64,000 nucleotides of DNA from an uncultured Pseudomonadota bacterium (GTDB lineage Bacteria; Pseudomonadota; Gammaproteobacteria; Burkholderiales; SG8-39), in NCBI GenBank assembly GCA_903834835.1, contig CAILKO010000055.1, positions 62,001 to 126,000 on the forward strand, given 5' to 3'. A program made the translations under genes and the position numbers. Of the stretch, positions 27,329-37,740 are shown piece after piece (positions within the stretch are counted from its first letter, which is position 1; the number at the start of each line of letters is the position of its first letter). The notes under the pieces were generated by a model that ran no database searches, had not been told where the DNA came from, and saw only the letters and a program-made list of their open reading frames with translations.

Positions 27329-28459
27329 GTGCCGCAAGAGCAATCCTGCGATATCGCCGTACTGGGCGGCGGACCCGTCGGGTGCTCTGTCGCGCTCGCA
27401 CTTGCTGCATGGGGCCGCCGGGTATGCCTGCTCGAACGCAGACCAGCCGACGCGCCGCCCAACCCGGGGTTCGCGACCCGCCCGCTGGCGCTCTCTCACG
27501 GATCGCGCCAGATCCTGGAACGCCTTGATGCCTGGCCGGAGCTGTCGACCACCCCGATCCGGCGCATCCACGTCTCGCGCGCATCCGGTTTCGGAGAGAC
27601 GAAACTGGATGCCGCCGATGCGGGCGTACCGGCGCTCGGCTACGTAGTCTCCTATGCAGACCTTCTTGTGCGCCTGCAGGCAAAAATCGAGAAGGCGGAC
27701 ATCGCCGTGCTGCGCGGGGCGGATGCTCACACGGAGCAGAGCTCGGACGGCGGATGCAGGATCCGGACCAGTACAGTCCGACTCACCGCGGACTGCGTCG
27801 TGCATGCGGAAGGGAGCAGCGATGAGGTCACGGGAAAACGCTATCCTCACGAAGTCCTGTCCGCGATCGTGACGTCGTCCGATCCTGCGACGGACCTCGC
27901 TTTCGAGCGGTTCCGTGCGGACGGCCCAATAGCCTTGCTTCCGATGCGTGGTCGCTATGCGCTGGTCTGGAGCCTGCCTCCGGCTGAAGCGCTACGGCTT
28001 CAGACCGCGGCGGACGCGGAGTTTCTGGCGGCGTTGAATGACGCGACAGGCGGCCTTCCTGGAAAATTGACCGGCACGACCGCGCGCCAGCGCATCAGCG
28101 TCACGCAGCGGATCCGTTCAGCGCCCGTTGATGGCCGTGAGGTCTATATCGGCAACGCGGCGCAGACCCTGCATCCCGTCGCCGGCCAGGGATTGAATCT
28201 GGGCCTGCGCGATGCATGGGAACTTGCATCGCTGATCAGCGATGCGCCAGACCCCGGAGCACCCGCGCTGCTGCGCCGCTACGCGACGGCTCGTCGCAGG
28301 GATACGGCATCGACGGCGATCACCACGGACATGCTCGCCAGCCGCCTGCCAGGGCAGGGACCCCTTGCAGGCCTCGCGCTCAGCGCGCTTGATCTGCTGC
28401 CCGGCGCGCGGCGTTTCTTCATGCGCCGCATGATCTTCGGCGCGCGCGCGCTGCCCTGA
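27329..28459 (+). CDS. ubiH: Ubiquinone-biosynthesis hydroxylase UbiH
   Basis: A 376-residue FAD monooxygenase with GGGPVG (residues 13-18), and GNAAQTLHPVAGQGLNLGLRDAWELA near residue 270-295, where the usual GDAAH is GNAAQ. UbiH hydroxylates the C6-position precursor in coenzyme Q synthesis. The assignment as UbiH rather than a paralogue follows from the pepP-ubiH order. The start is GTG at 27329; there is a 28-bp gap to pepP. A paralogue lies at 6593-7759. Confidence 0.9.
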   Translation: MPQEQSCDIAVLGGGPVGCSVALALAAWGRRVCLLERRPADAPPNPGFATRPLALSHGSRQILERLDAWPELSTTPIRRIHVSRASGFGETKLDAADAGVPALGYVVSYADLLVRLQAKIEKADIAVLRGADAHTEQSSDGGCRIRTSTVRLTADCVVHAEGSSDEVTGKRYPHEVLSAIVTSSDPATDLAFERFRADGPIALLPMRGRYALVWSLPPAEALRLQTAADAEFLAALNDATGGLPGKLTGTTARQRISVTQRIRSAPVDGREVYIGNAAQTLHPVAGQGLNLGLRDAWELASLISDAPDPGAPALLRRYATARRRDTASTAITTDMLASRLPGQGPLAGLALSALDLLPGARRFFMRRMIFGARALP

Positions 28460-28550
28460 GAAACGATGCGGGATGCACACAGCGCCATGTCTCGCGATCA
28501 CAAAACCAGCTAGAATTTCCCTCCCTCCGTACCCGTACCTTCCTAGTGCA
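28460..28550 (+). promoter_or_regulatory. Upstream region of the dusB-fis operon
   Basis: The 91-bp gap contains a candidate -10 TAGAAT (28511-28516), followed by a pyrimidine-rich stretch to the dusB ATG at 28551. No good -35 hexamer is present at 16-18 bp. In E. coli the equivalent dusB-fis promoter is strongly growth-phase controlled; nothing here shows that directly. Confidence 0.3.
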
Positions 28551-29546
28551 ATGAGAATCGGCGCGCATACGCTGCGCAATGGATTGATCGTCGCGCCGAT
28601 GGCGGGAGTCACCGACAGGCCATTCCGCAAGCTCGCCCGGCGCTTCGGCGCGGGACTGGCCGTATCCGAAATGACCGCGTCCCGGCCCGAACTGCGCAAT
28701 ACGCGCAAGTCTCTTCTTCGGCGCGATCACGCAGAAGAGGAAGAGCCTATATCCGTCCAGATCGTCGGCGCTGACCCGGTGGCGCTCGCCGACAGTGCGC
28801 GGCTGAACGCCGACGAAGGCGCGCAGATCATCGATATCAACATGGGTTGTCCGGCGAAGAAAGTGTGCAATGTGTACGCCGGCTCTGCGCTGCTGGCCGA
28901 CGAACGTCTGGTCGGGCGCATCCTGGACGCAGTCGTTGCCGCCGTCGACGTGCCGATTACACTGAAGATCCGTACGGGCCCCCACCCTGGCCTTAGAAAC
29001 GCGCCGCGCATCGCGCGCATCGCCGAATCCGCAGGCATCAGCATGCTTGCGGTGCACGGACGGACACGGGCCTGCGGATTCAGGGGCGTCGCCGAGTATG
29101 CAACGATACGCGAGGTGAAGACCGCGGTTCGGATCCCGGTGGTCGCCAATGGCGACATCGACTCACCCGCGCAAGCACGGCGCGTGCTTGAGGAAACCGG
29201 AGCGGATGGCATCATGATCGGCCGGGCCGCACACGGCCGCCCGTGGATTTTCCGCGAGATCGATCACTACCTTGCCACGGGACTCGACCTCGCGGCTCCG
29301 TCCGCCAGAGAAGTGCAGGTCATCCTGGCCGAGCATCTCGACGGCCTGTATGCGCTGTATGGCGAGGAACAAGGCACCCGGATCGCGCGCAAGCACATCG
29401 CATGGACGGTGGCGGGCCTGCCCGGCGCGGCGGCATTCCGCAGACAGGTGCTGAAGCTTGACGACGCCGACGCCCAGTTCAGCGCTGTGCGCGATTTTTT
29501 CGAGGCGATTTCGGCACGCTACCCGGAAGGGGAAACACTCTCATGA
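28551..29546 (+). CDS. dusB: tRNA-dihydrouridine synthase B
   Basis: DusB reduces uridine to dihydrouridine in the tRNA D-loop with FMN and NADPH. The 331-residue product (E. coli 321) has APMAGVTDRPFR, the catalytic cysteine Cys100 in NMGCPAKKV, LKIRTG, the AVHGRTR motif and NGDI..IGRAAHGRPWIF. The ATG at 28551 starts the conserved MRIG...LRNGLIVAPM; an in-frame GTG-like upstream start at 28473 would include the putative promoter. It overlaps fis by four bases (ATGA). Confidence 0.97.
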   Translation: MRIGAHTLRNGLIVAPMAGVTDRPFRKLARRFGAGLAVSEMTASRPELRNTRKSLLRRDHAEEEEPISVQIVGADPVALADSARLNADEGAQIIDINMGCPAKKVCNVYAGSALLADERLVGRILDAVVAAVDVPITLKIRTGPHPGLRNAPRIARIAESAGISMLAVHGRTRACGFRGVAEYATIREVKTAVRIPVVANGDIDSPAQARRVLEETGADGIMIGRAAHGRPWIFREIDHYLATGLDLAAPSAREVQVILAEHLDGLYALYGEEQGTRIARKHIAWTVAGLPGAAAFRRQVLKLDDADAQFSAVRDFFEAISARYPEGETLS

Positions 29547-29782
29547 CACGCAATAATGAGCTGGCCGACTCTGTAAAGCGCTCGCTCGAGCGCTATTTCA
29601 AGGATATGGATGGCGAGAAGCCGACCGCGATCTACGACATGGTGCTGAAGAACGTGGAAAAGCCCATGATCGAGGTGGTCCTCGCGCGCGCGGAAGGAAA
29701 TCTAACCCTCGCCTCGGAGATGCTCGGTATTAATCGCAACACCCTCAGAAAGAAAATGCAGCTACTGAGGATACGCGGCTAG
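29543..29782 (+). CDS. fis: Fis-family nucleoid-associated DNA-binding protein
   Basis: The 79-residue protein corresponds to the C-terminal portion of E. coli Fis (98 aa), lacking the N-terminal beta-hairpin arm required for DNA inversion stimulation; this shorter form is the norm in betaproteobacteria. The helix-turn-helix is at about residues 50-76 (ANLTLASEMLGINRNTLRKKM with one change), near-identical to other Fis proteins. Fis bends DNA and controls stable-RNA promoters. Translationally coupled to dusB. Confidence 0.95.
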   Translation: MTRNNELADSVKRSLERYFKDMDGEKPTAIYDMVLKNVEKPMIEVVLARAEGNLTLASEMLGINRNTLRKKMQLLRIRG

Positions 29783-29869
29783 TCTCCCGCTCGGCGCGGT
29801 CAGCCGGTGGGAGTTCGCATGAAGACAACAGGCGGTCGTAGCCCGCCTGCAAACTGGATGGCAAACGGC

Positions 29870-31417
29870 ATGAAGGCACTGATCAGCGTCTCCGACAAGC
29901 AGGGCATCGTCGCGTTCGCTCGGGAGCTCTCCTCCCTGGGCGTGTCGATACTTTCCACGGGCGGGACCGCCAAGCTGCTGGAAACGGAAGGCATACCCGT
30001 AACCGAGGTGTCCTCGCACACCGGATTCCCGGAAATGCTGGACGGGCGCGTAAAGACGCTCCACCCGAAGATCCACGGCGGGCTGCTCGCCCGCCGCGAT
30101 CTGCCGGACCACATGGCCGCAATCCGGAACGCGGGCATCGATCCGATTGATCTGGTCGTGGTGAACCTCTATCCGTTCCAGCACGCGGTGTCGGACCCCG
30201 CCTGCACCCTGGATCACGCAATCGAGAACATCGATATCGGCGGCCCGACGATGCTGCGCGCCGCCGCAAAGAATTACGGTGGCGTGGCGGTTGTCGTCGA
30301 CCCCTCTGACTACGCGACCGTACTCGCCGAACTCAAGTCGGGTGGCGCGGTATCGCCCGCCACTCGATTCAATCTGGCAAAGAAGGTTTTTGCGCATACC
30401 GCGGCCTACGATGGCGCGATCGCAAACCATCTATTCGCGCTCGATGCCAGCGGCCAGCGCGGCGAGTATCCGTCGGTATTGAACCTTCAGTTCCACAAAC
30501 TGCAGGAAATGCGTTACGGCGAGAATCCTCACCAGAGCGCGGCGTTCTATCGCGATGCTGCGCCGGTTGCCGGCGGACTGGCCGGATATCGCCAAATCCA
30601 GGGCAAGGAGCTTTCCTATAACAATATCGCTGACTCGGATGCTGCCTGGGAATGCGTAAAGAGCTTCGACGAACCCGCGTGCGTAATCGTCAAGCATGCC
30701 AACCCTTGCGGCGTAGCAATCGCCGAATCTCCGCTCTCGGCCTACCAGAAGGCTTTCAAGACCGACCCTGTTTCAGCCTTCGGAGGCATCCTCGCGTTCA
30801 ATCGCAGTCTGGACCTCGCGACCGCTGAAGCAATTTCCAAACAGTTTGCAGAAGTGATCATCGCGCCGGAAGTCGCACCCGCCGCCCGCGAATTCCTCGC
30901 GGGAAAGCAGAATCTGAGGGTGCTGGAGGTCCCGCTCTCTCGCGCGGCACAGGTGCACGATTTCAAGCGCGTCGGCGGAGGACTGCTGGTGCAAAGCACC
31001 GACGCAAGGCCGATCAGCCGTGCAGAGTTAAAGGTCGTCACAAGCAGGCAGCCTAGCGAGAAACAATGGTCCGACCTGCTTTTCGCGTGGCGCGTCGCAA
31101 AGTTCGTAAAGTCCAATGCAATTGTATTCTGCGACTCGGGCATGACCGTGGGCGTCGGCGCCGGACAGATGAGCCGCGTCGACAGTGCCCGCATCGCCTC
31201 GATCAAGGCGCAGAACGCGGGCCTCGACATTTCGGGGTCGGTCGTCGCCTCGGATGCTTTCTTCCCTTTTCGAGACGGACTGGACGTCGTGATCGATGCA
31301 GGCGCATCCGCCGTTATTCAGCCTGGAGGCAGCATGCGCGATGCCGAGGTCATTGCCGCAGCGGACGAACGCGGTATCGCCATGGTGTTCACTGGCGTTC
31401 GCCATTTCCGTCATTGA
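29870..31417 (+). CDS. purH: Bifunctional AICAR formyltransferase / IMP cyclohydrolase
   Basis: PurH carries out the last two steps of IMP synthesis. The 515-residue product (E. coli 529) starts [14 protein letters not shown], has STGGTAKLL, the cyclohydrolase segment [15 protein letters not shown], and the transformylase segment [19 protein letters not shown], the [10 protein letters not shown] motif with the catalytic Lys-His, and the C-terminal AFFPFRDG. Start ATG 29870 matches relatives; GTG-type 29807 would add 21 unlikely residues. It lies 88 bp after fis, as in many betaproteobacteria. Confidence 0.98.
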   Translation: MKALISVSDKQGIVAFARELSSLGVSILSTGGTAKLLETEGIPVTEVSSHTGFPEMLDGRVKTLHPKIHGGLLARRDLPDHMAAIRNAGIDPIDLVVVNLYPFQHAVSDPACTLDHAIENIDIGGPTMLRAAAKNYGGVAVVVDPSDYATVLAELKSGGAVSPATRFNLAKKVFAHTAAYDGAIANHLFALDASGQRGEYPSVLNLQFHKLQEMRYGENPHQSAAFYRDAAPVAGGLAGYRQIQGKELSYNNIADSDAAWECVKSFDEPACVIVKHANPCGVAIAESPLSAYQKAFKTDPVSAFGGILAFNRSLDLATAEAISKQFAEVIIAPEVAPAAREFLAGKQNLRVLEVPLSRAAQVHDFKRVGGGLLVQSTDARPISRAELKVVTSRQPSEKQWSDLLFAWRVAKFVKSNAIVFCDSGMTVGVGAGQMSRVDSARIASIKAQNAGLDISGSVVASDAFFPFRDGLDVVIDAGASAVIQPGGSMRDAEVIAAADERGIAMVFTGVRHFRH

Positions 31418-31424
31418 GTGCATC

Positions 31425-32726
31425 ATGAAAATTCTGGTCATCGGATCCGGTGGGCGTGAGCACGCACTCGCCTGGCGGCTGGCGAAAAGCGAGCGCGTAC
31501 AGAAGGTATTTGTCGCTCCTGGAAACGGCGGCACCGCCCGTGAGCCCGCTCTCGAGAATGTTCCGCTTGTTGGCATACCCGAACTGATTGCGTTTGTGAA
31601 AGCGGAGACTATCCAGCTCACGGTGGTCGGCCCGGAAGCGCCGCTCGCCGCCGGGATCGTCAACGCATTCGAAGCGGAAGGCCTGCGAATCTTCGGCCCG
31701 ACGCGCGAGGCCGCGCAGCTCGAATCCTCCAAAGATTTCGCGAAGCAGTTCATGGTGCGGCACGGCATCCCGACCGCCGCCTACGAGACATTCGAGGATC
31801 CCGCCGCCGCGAAGTCCCATGTGGACCGGGTCGGCGCCCCGATCGTCGTCAAGGCGGATGGACTCGCCGCAGGCAAGGGTGTGGTCGTCGCGATGACGGT
31901 CGGCGAAGCACATGCCGCGATCGATGACATGCTGAGCGGAGGAAAGCTCGGGGCCGCGGGGGCGCGGGTGGTCATCGAGGAGTTCCTGGAGGGGGAGGAA
32001 GCGAGCTTCATCGTCATGGCCGATGGCCGGAATGCGATTTCCCTCGCGACCAGCCAGGACCACAAGCGGCTGCTCGATGGCGACGGCGGGCCGAACACCG
32101 GAGGCATGGGCGCCTACTCGCCGGCCCCGGTGGTCACCCCTGAAATTCACAAACGCGTGATGCGGGAGATCATCTCCCCTGCGATCGAAGGCATGGCCCG
32201 CGACGGCACTCCCTACAGGGGATTCCTCTACGCGGGTCTCATGATTGATCGTGACGGCCGGCCGCGCACCCTCGAATTCAACTGTCGGCTGGGCGACCCG
32301 GAAGCCGAACCCATCCTGATGCGCCTGAAGTCGGACCTCGTGGACCTGATCGATGCGGCGGTCGATGGCAAACTCGACCGCACCGAACCACAATGGGACC
32401 GGCGTGCCGCACTTGGCGTTGTGCTCGCCGCAGCAGGCTACCCTGACAATCCACGCAAGGGCGACGCAATTGCGGTCATCCCGGCGAATGCTGCGGATTG
32501 CCATGTATTTCATGCGGGTACGACGCTTTCCGACGGACGCCTGGCGACGAGCGGCGGCCGTGTTCTTTGCGTCACCGCACTCGGCGACTCCCTGCGGATT
32601 GCTCGTTCGCGTGCCTACGAGGCCGCGGAACAAGTGCGCTTCGAAGGCGTCCAGTTCCGCAAGGATATCGGACATCGCGCGCTGCGCGATCCAGCGTCCC
32701 GGAGTTCACCTGGGAAAAAGGTTTGA
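31425..32726 (+). CDS. purD: Phosphoribosylamine-glycine ligase
   Basis: PurD makes glycinamide ribonucleotide, the second step of purine synthesis. The 433-residue ATP-grasp protein (E. coli 429) begins [17 protein letters not shown] and contains [54 protein letters not shown] and [12 protein letters not shown]. The ATG at 31425 is 7 bp after the purH stop, indicating an operon; the longer upstream frame overlaps purH and is discarded. Confidence 0.98.
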   Translation: MKILVIGSGGREHALAWRLAKSERVQKVFVAPGNGGTAREPALENVPLVGIPELIAFVKAETIQLTVVGPEAPLAAGIVNAFEAEGLRIFGPTREAAQLESSKDFAKQFMVRHGIPTAAYETFEDPAAAKSHVDRVGAPIVVKADGLAAGKGVVVAMTVGEAHAAIDDMLSGGKLGAAGARVVIEEFLEGEEASFIVMADGRNAISLATSQDHKRLLDGDGGPNTGGMGAYSPAPVVTPEIHKRVMREIISPAIEGMARDGTPYRGFLYAGLMIDRDGRPRTLEFNCRLGDPEAEPILMRLKSDLVDLIDAAVDGKLDRTEPQWDRRAALGVVLAAAGYPDNPRKGDAIAVIPANAADCHVFHAGTTLSDGRLATSGGRVLCVTALGDSLRIARSRAYEAAEQVRFEGVQFRKDIGHRALRDPASRSSPGKKV

Positions 32727-32728
32727 CG

Positions 32729-33646
32729 ATGGACCTTGCTGCGATCGAAACCTATTTCACGGGCCTCCAGACCCGCATCGTCGACACACTGGCGGCATTG
32801 GACGGAACAGAATTCCGACAGGACACGTGGCAACGTCCCGAGGGCGGCGGCGGGATCACACGCGTAGTCGAGAACGGAGGGGTATTCGAACGGGGCGGCG
32901 TGAACTTCTCCCGCGTGCAGGGGGCAAGACTCCCGCCCTCGGCATCCGCTGCCCGACCCGAGCTCGCGGGGAGAGGGTTCGACGCGATGGGCGTATCGCT
33001 GGTACTGCACCCACGCAATCCCTACTGTCCGACCGTTCACATGAACGTCCGCTTCTTTCTTGCCACGACGCCAGGTGCTGCCCCCGGCACTCCCGGGCAC
33101 GATCCAGTCTGGTGGTTCGGCGGCGGAATGGACCTGACGCCGTATTACGCCGCCGAGGAAGACGTCCGGCATTTCCACGCCACGTGCAGGAAGTCGCTTG
33201 AGCCATTCGGCTCCGCATACCATCCGAAATTCAAGCGCTGGTGCGACGACTATTTCTTCCTGCGCCATCGCGCCGAACCGCGCGGTGTAGGGGGTATCTT
33301 CTTCGATGATCTCTCTGAGCCAGGCTTCGAGCGGTCGTTCGCGCTCGTGCGTTCGGTCGGTGATCACTTTCTTCCGTCCTACCAGCCGATCGTGGAGCGC
33401 CGGCGCGGCGCGCCTTACGGCGAGCGCGAACGCGAATTCCAGGCATTCAGGCGCGGCCGATACGTCGAATTCAACCTTGTTTATGACCGCGGCACACTGT
33501 TCGGCCTTCAGTCCGGCGGGCGAACGGAGTCGATTCTGATGTCAATGCCCCCGAAGGTCGCCTGGCGTTACGACTGGAAGCCGGATCCCGGTAGCGCCGA
33601 GGCCCGCCTGTATTCGGAGTTCCTGGTGGCCAAGGACTGGGTCTAG
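32729..33646 (+). CDS. hemF: Oxygen-dependent coproporphyrinogen-III oxidase
   Basis: HemF decarboxylates coproporphyrinogen III to protoporphyrinogen IX using O2, so the organism is adapted at least in part to aerobic life. The 305-residue product (E. coli 299) has [45 protein letters not shown] [10 protein letters not shown], and [19 protein letters not shown]. It begins 2 bp after the purD stop; the purD-hemF linkage is common in Burkholderiales. Its end is 15 bp from the end of convergent hemY. Confidence 0.97.
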   Translation: MDLAAIETYFTGLQTRIVDTLAALDGTEFRQDTWQRPEGGGGITRVVENGGVFERGGVNFSRVQGARLPPSASAARPELAGRGFDAMGVSLVLHPRNPYCPTVHMNVRFFLATTPGAAPGTPGHDPVWWFGGGMDLTPYYAAEEDVRHFHATCRKSLEPFGSAYHPKFKRWCDDYFFLRHRAEPRGVGGIFFDDLSEPGFERSFALVRSVGDHFLPSYQPIVERRRGAPYGEREREFQAFRRGRYVEFNLVYDRGTLFGLQSGGRTESILMSMPPKVAWRYDWKPDPGSAEARLYSEFLVAKDWV

Positions 33647-33661
33647 TTCAGGCCGATTGGC

Positions 33662-34855
33662 TCAGGCAGAAACTTCCGCTGCGCGGCGGAAATGCATCTG
33701 GGCCTGATCGGTGCGCCCAAGGCGTTCCATGAGCCGGGCGAGCGCGAGGTGCGTAGTCCGATTCTCTTCGATCGAAAGACTTGCCTCGAAACAGGCTTCC
33801 CCCTTGCCCCAGAGCTCTGCGCAGACGCAGAGCTCTCCGAGCGTTGCAAGCAGTTGCGCATCGCCGCTGCGACCCGCGAGCCACTTCTCCGCCCGCTCGA
33901 TACGGGTCCTGGCTTCCTGTCCGCGATCCCGCTCTCCGGCCATGGACAGATCGCCATACATGGCGACTAGCTGCGGATTCCAGTCAGCCACCAGCGCCTG
34001 CTCGAGTATCTGTCTCGCGAATTCGATCGCACCGAGCTGGCCAGCATGGCGTGCCGCTTCTGCAGCGACCTGCAGCCTTGTCTGATCGCTGCCCGGGATC
34101 ATCCGCCAGCGCCGCTCCAGCGCGCCCTTGTCCCCTGACGCCCGCCCGAGCAGTGCGACATGCGCTTCGATGCGGTACTGCTCTGCTGCGCTCGTGGGTA
34201 TCGCATCGTGTTTGGAAAGCAGCGCTGCCAATTTGAGAACCTGCTCCCAGTTGCCAAGCCCGCGCTCTGCGCGAAGCAGCATGCGCAGCACCGCAATCTG
34301 TCTGCGTCCCCCTTCGCCCAGCTGGGCAAGCGCGCTGCGCGCGGCAGCGTAGTCGCGCTGTTCGAGCGACAGAGTGGCGCGCGTCACGAGCTGCGCAACG
34401 CGCATGCCGTCATCGGCCGCTGCGGCGCGATCGAGCCAGACATCGCGCTGCCCGAAATTCCGGAGTTCATGCGCGGAGCGCGCGGCAATCAACGCTGCGA
34501 GCCCCGGGGTGTTCCCGGATTCGAAAGCGAGCGCCGAATCCTTCTCCGCTCGCGCGTAACGCCCCTCATAAAGCGAGAGCAGAGCAGAGCCGAGCGCGAC
34601 CTGCGCCCGGCGCTCCTTCATGCGAGATCGATAGGCGCGAACGTGGTTCGGTAGAGCAAGCGTGTGGTGCAACGCGCGCAGCAGGACGTACAGCACACCA
34701 ACAAGGACAGCCTCCAACGCGGCGAACAGCACCAACGAGAATTCAACCCGGTAAGGCGGGTAGACAACCAGCACATAGCTGTCGCTCGTACGTGCCAGAA
34801 TTGCGAGTGCAACCGCGGCAGCAAATACTGCGATGAACCAGAGCAGCGCCCGCAT
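33662..34855 (-). CDS. hemY: HemY-type inner-membrane TPR protein of the hem operon
   Basis: A 397-residue protein with two N-terminal membrane helices (about 3-22 and 38-62) and a cytosolic or periplasmic helical-repeat region resembling TPRs (about 85-390). This is the proteobacterial HemY, a poorly understood factor linked to porphyrin metabolism, not the Bacillus protoporphyrinogen oxidase of the same name. It is the last gene of hemC-hemD-hemX-hemY and overlaps hemX by one base. Confidence 0.92.
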   Translation of the reverse strand: MRALLWFIAVFAAAVALAILARTSDSYVLVVYPPYRVEFSLVLFAALEAVLVGVLYVLLRALHHTLALPNHVRAYRSRMKERRAQVALGSALLSLYEGRYARAEKDSALAFESGNTPGLAALIAARSAHELRNFGQRDVWLDRAAAADDGMRVAQLVTRATLSLEQRDYAAARSALAQLGEGGRRQIAVLRMLLRAERGLGNWEQVLKLAALLSKHDAIPTSAAEQYRIEAHVALLGRASGDKGALERRWRMIPGSDQTRLQVAAEAARHAGQLGAIEFARQILEQALVADWNPQLVAMYGDLSMAGERDRGQEARTRIERAEKWLAGRSGDAQLLATLGELCVCAELWGKGEACFEASLSIEENRTTHLALARLMERLGRTDQAQMHFRRAAEVSA

Positions 34856-35913
34856 CAGGACTTCTTCTCGCGGCGGGACTTGAAGCTCCGCACCGCATCG
34901 AGGCTCTCAGAGATTGACGGCATTTCGAAGCTGAGCGATACAGCATCAAGCTGTCGGAGCAGCACTAGAGCTTCTCCCACCTGCCTGCCCCGTGGGTCGA
35001 AGTACCGCTTGATCCACGCCTGCGCGGCGCGCATGTCCTCGCGGTAGCCCGCCTCATCCCTGTTCAGGAGAGACAGCCGCGCGTTAAGGAGTCGCAGCCG
35101 GAGGTTCTCCCTGAGAAAATAGGCCTGCGAAGGTGCGAGCAGCGGCGCTTCGGGCATATCGATTCGGCGCACGACCACAAGCTGTTTCAGCTCGCTCCAG
35201 ATCTCGGAGCCGATGCGCTCGAGCATGCGACCATCAGCCGCTCCGACCGGGCGCGCGGCTGGACGCTCCGCACGTTCCTCGAAGGCGAGGGGCAGCGTGT
35301 CCGCAGTTCCGATAAGGCGGTCCAGCTTGAAGCTCATGCCGGGGAGGTCAAGCGCCGGCGCAGACTTCAACCGCTCGATGTCGCGGGTCAGAGCACGCCG
35401 GACGGGCAGAAACTGCGGCCTGTCGGTCCTCGCGAGACGGGACTCGGCGAGTTCCAAGGCGAGCAGCGCGGAACGCACATTGCCCGAGAGCTGAAGCTGC
35501 TGCTGAGCAATGGTCAGCACCTGCTCGACCTCGGCAAGCTGCCATTCGTCCCGACTGCGAGACAACTCCTGGTAAAGCGCCTCAAGCGCTGCCTGCTGGC
35601 TCTGGTACTCCGACACTTTTGCGTCGAACTGAGAGACTCGGCCCTGCAGTTCCTGCACCAGGTCCTGTGCGCGTCTTGCCTGGCTTCGCGCCTCCCGGGT
35701 CTCTGCATCAAGGTCGCGCAGGCGCTTGGCGACCTCGTCCTGCGTGGCGGTAATACGACCCCGGGTATCCATCCAGAAGAACAGGAACACCGCGAGCACC
35801 GCGACCCCCAAGGCGGCGGCGATCAGCCGACCACGCCCCAGTGGCGGCCTTGCAGACGCACCGGCCGAGGATTGGGCGGGCGAACGAGATTCCTGTAGTT
35901 CTTCTTCGGACAT
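34855..35913 (-). CDS. hemX: HemX-type membrane protein
   Basis: The 352-residue product begins MSEEELQES, has a Ser/Ala/Pro-rich cytosolic leader, one membrane helix (about residues 31-49, AAALGVAVLAVFLFFW) and a long coiled coil (about 55-130, with heptad-like Glu/Gln/Arg), followed by an all-helical domain. It belongs to the HemX family often annotated as uroporphyrinogen-III methyltransferase, but no SAM-binding motif is visible, so that name is misleading. ATG 35913 was preferred to an upstream start at 35943. Confidence 0.92.
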   Translation of the reverse strand: MSEEELQESRSPAQSSAGASARPPLGRGRLIAAALGVAVLAVFLFFWMDTRGRITATQDEVAKRLRDLDAETREARSQARRAQDLVQELQGRVSQFDAKVSEYQSQQAALEALYQELSRSRDEWQLAEVEQVLTIAQQQLQLSGNVRSALLALELAESRLARTDRPQFLPVRRALTRDIERLKSAPALDLPGMSFKLDRLIGTADTLPLAFEERAERPAARPVGAADGRMLERIGSEIWSELKQLVVVRRIDMPEAPLLAPSQAYFLRENLRLRLLNARLSLLNRDEAGYREDMRAAQAWIKRYFDPRGRQVGEALVLLRQLDAVSLSFEMPSISESLDAVRSFKSRREKKS

Positions 35914-35964
35914 TTTCTTCGGGGAACGAGGGTGGAGACGCACAGGGCGAAGGACGCTCCTAAC

Positions 35965-36759
35965 TTACTTCGCGACGCGGAAGTATGCAACCAGCGCGCG
36001 CATGACATCCGCGTCCGCCACCCCCGCAACGACCGGCTTCAGGAATCCCATCGCCGCTGCTGCATCACGCACCCGCCGGTGCGGAACGAAAAGCGGGGTC
36101 GCGCGCAGCGTCCGGGCCTGGGGTTCCCCTGCCAGGCGCAGCACGTTGTGCAGCACGTCCAGTGACGAAACCGTCACCGCATCTACGGTTCCCCTTGAGA
36201 GCGCGGTGCGCAGCGGTGTACTGTCCGTGTCGGGGAGCCTGCGCTCATAACACTCGACCAGCACGACTTCGGCGCCACGCTCACGTAGCGTATCCCCGAG
36301 CAGGGTCCGACCGCCGACTCCCCTGAATACGGCAATCCGCTGGCCCTGAACCCGAGTGAGCACCGGCATCGCGAGCAGGCCCTCGCTGTCCCAGCGCGTC
36401 GGTGGAAGCTGCGGGTCGACGACCCCCTCAGCCTCTAGCGCGCGTGCCGTTGCCGGGCCGACCGCCAGCGCGGGCAGGGTCTCCGGCCAACGGAATCCAG
36501 CCTCACGACTGCGCAGCATCGCGAATGAAAACCTCACCGCGTTCGCGCTTACAAATATGGCCACATCCAGTTGCGCCAGACCCTGGCTATCCATGGCCCT
36601 GACCGACGCCTTGCCTAGCGCAACGAGTTCTACCGCCGGGCAACACAGTGCCTTTCCGCCACCGGCGTCAATTAGGCGGCACAGACCCTCCGCCTGAGCC
36701 AACGGTCGGGTCACGACGACCGTCCGCGCGAGCAAGGCTTGATCGAGACTATCCGGCAT
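35965..36759 (-). CDS. hemD: Uroporphyrinogen-III synthase
   Basis: HemD cyclises hydroxymethylbilane with inversion of ring D. The 264-residue product is divergent at sequence level, as the family always is, but has [13 protein letters not shown] at the N-terminus, the [12 protein letters not shown] segment, [12 protein letters not shown] and [13 protein letters not shown], matching the two-domain HemD fold. The ATG at 36759 overlaps the hemC end by 11 bp. Context between hemC and hemX supports the call. Confidence 0.94.
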   Translation of the reverse strand: MPDSLDQALLARTVVVTRPLAQAEGLCRLIDAGGGKALCCPAVELVALGKASVRAMDSQGLAQLDVAIFVSANAVRFSFAMLRSREAGFRWPETLPALAVGPATARALEAEGVVDPQLPPTRWDSEGLLAMPVLTRVQGQRIAVFRGVGGRTLLGDTLRERGAEVVLVECYERRLPDTDSTPLRTALSRGTVDAVTVSSLDVLHNVLRLAGEPQARTLRATPLFVPHRRVRDAAAAMGFLKPVVAGVADADVMRALVAYFRVAK

Positions 36760-37705
36760 TTTCCCTGAACGGTGCGAGTACCGCGTTCGCGCCCTGCTCA
36801 AGCAGCGCCTGCGCGGCGAGCTGGCCAAGGGCCTCGGGGTCCGCGGCGTCTCCCACGCACTCGGCGCGAAGCACCTGGCGTCCGTCCGGCGAGGCAACCA
36901 GCACCCTGAGTCGCAGACCCGCCACGTCGGGCTGCGCATAGGCGCCGAGTGGAATAGTGCAGCTCCCGCCGAGCGCTCGACTCACCGCGCGCTCGGCGAG
37001 CACGCAATTCCGACTGGCGCCGTGTGCAAGCGGTGCAAGCAGCTCCAGAAGATCCGTGCGCCTTTCGGCGCATTCGATACCCAGCGCGCCCTGGCCCGCC
37101 GCGGGCAGACTGAACTCAGGTTCGAGGAGGCAGCGTATCTTGCCCTGCAGTCCGAGGCGTCGAAGACCGGCGGCGGCAAGGATTCCGGCGGCATGATCGC
37201 CCCGATCAATTTTCGCAAGTCGGGTTTCGACATTGCCCCGCAGCGGTTCAATCCGCAAGCTCGGAAAGCGCTCAAGAAGCTGGGCGCCGCGGCGCAGACT
37301 GGAGGTGCCCACACTGGATCCGGCAGGCAGTTCCGAGGGGTGCCCGTATCGCGCGCACACGAAGGCATCGCGGGGATCTTCCCTCTCGGTGATTGCTGCG
37401 AGCACAAAACCCTCCGGCAGGTCGACCGGCATGTCCTTCATCGAATGCACCGCGAGATCCGCGCGCCCCTCCGCCATGGCGACCTCCAGCTCCTTGACGA
37501 AAAGTCCCTTGCCCCCCGCCTTGTCCAGGCGTGCGTCAAGAAGCTCGTCACCCCGAGTCGACATGGGCACCAGTTCGATCTCGATCGCCGGATAGAGCGC
37601 GAGCAGCCTCGTACGGATGTGCTCGGCCTGCCAGAGCGCAAGCCGGCTCCGGCGCGTTGCAATACGCAATCGCCCCAACTGCGGCGAAACAATGTTCCCT
37701 GTCAT
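36749..37705 (-). CDS. hemC: Porphobilinogen deaminase (hydroxymethylbilane synthase)
   Basis: HemC polymerises four porphobilinogens on a dipyrromethane cofactor. The 318-residue product has [43 protein letters not shown] with the catalytic Asp, [28 protein letters not shown] and [12 protein letters not shown], whose cysteine carries the cofactor. The ATG at 37705 removes an implausible upstream extension. The gene follows an AlgZ/AlgR-type pair, an arrangement shared with Pseudomonas (algZ-algR-hemC). Confidence 0.98.
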   Translation of the reverse strand: MTGNIVSPQLGRLRIATRRSRLALWQAEHIRTRLLALYPAIEIELVPMSTRGDELLDARLDKAGGKGLFVKELEVAMAEGRADLAVHSMKDMPVDLPEGFVLAAITEREDPRDAFVCARYGHPSELPAGSSVGTSSLRRGAQLLERFPSLRIEPLRGNVETRLAKIDRGDHAAGILAAAGLRRLGLQGKIRCLLEPEFSLPAAGQGALGIECAERRTDLLELLAPLAHGASRNCVLAERAVSRALGGSCTIPLGAYAQPDVAGLRLRVLVASPDGRQVLRAECVGDAADPEALGQLAAQALLEQGANAVLAPFRENAG

Positions 37706-37740
37706 GCCGGCCCTTATCGCTTTGTTTGAACTACGCGATG

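Noticed and set aside
34855..35913. HemX as a uroporphyrinogen-III methyltransferase
   Set aside because: No SAM-binding signature is visible; the protein is one membrane helix plus coiled coil, so the common database name is not adopted.
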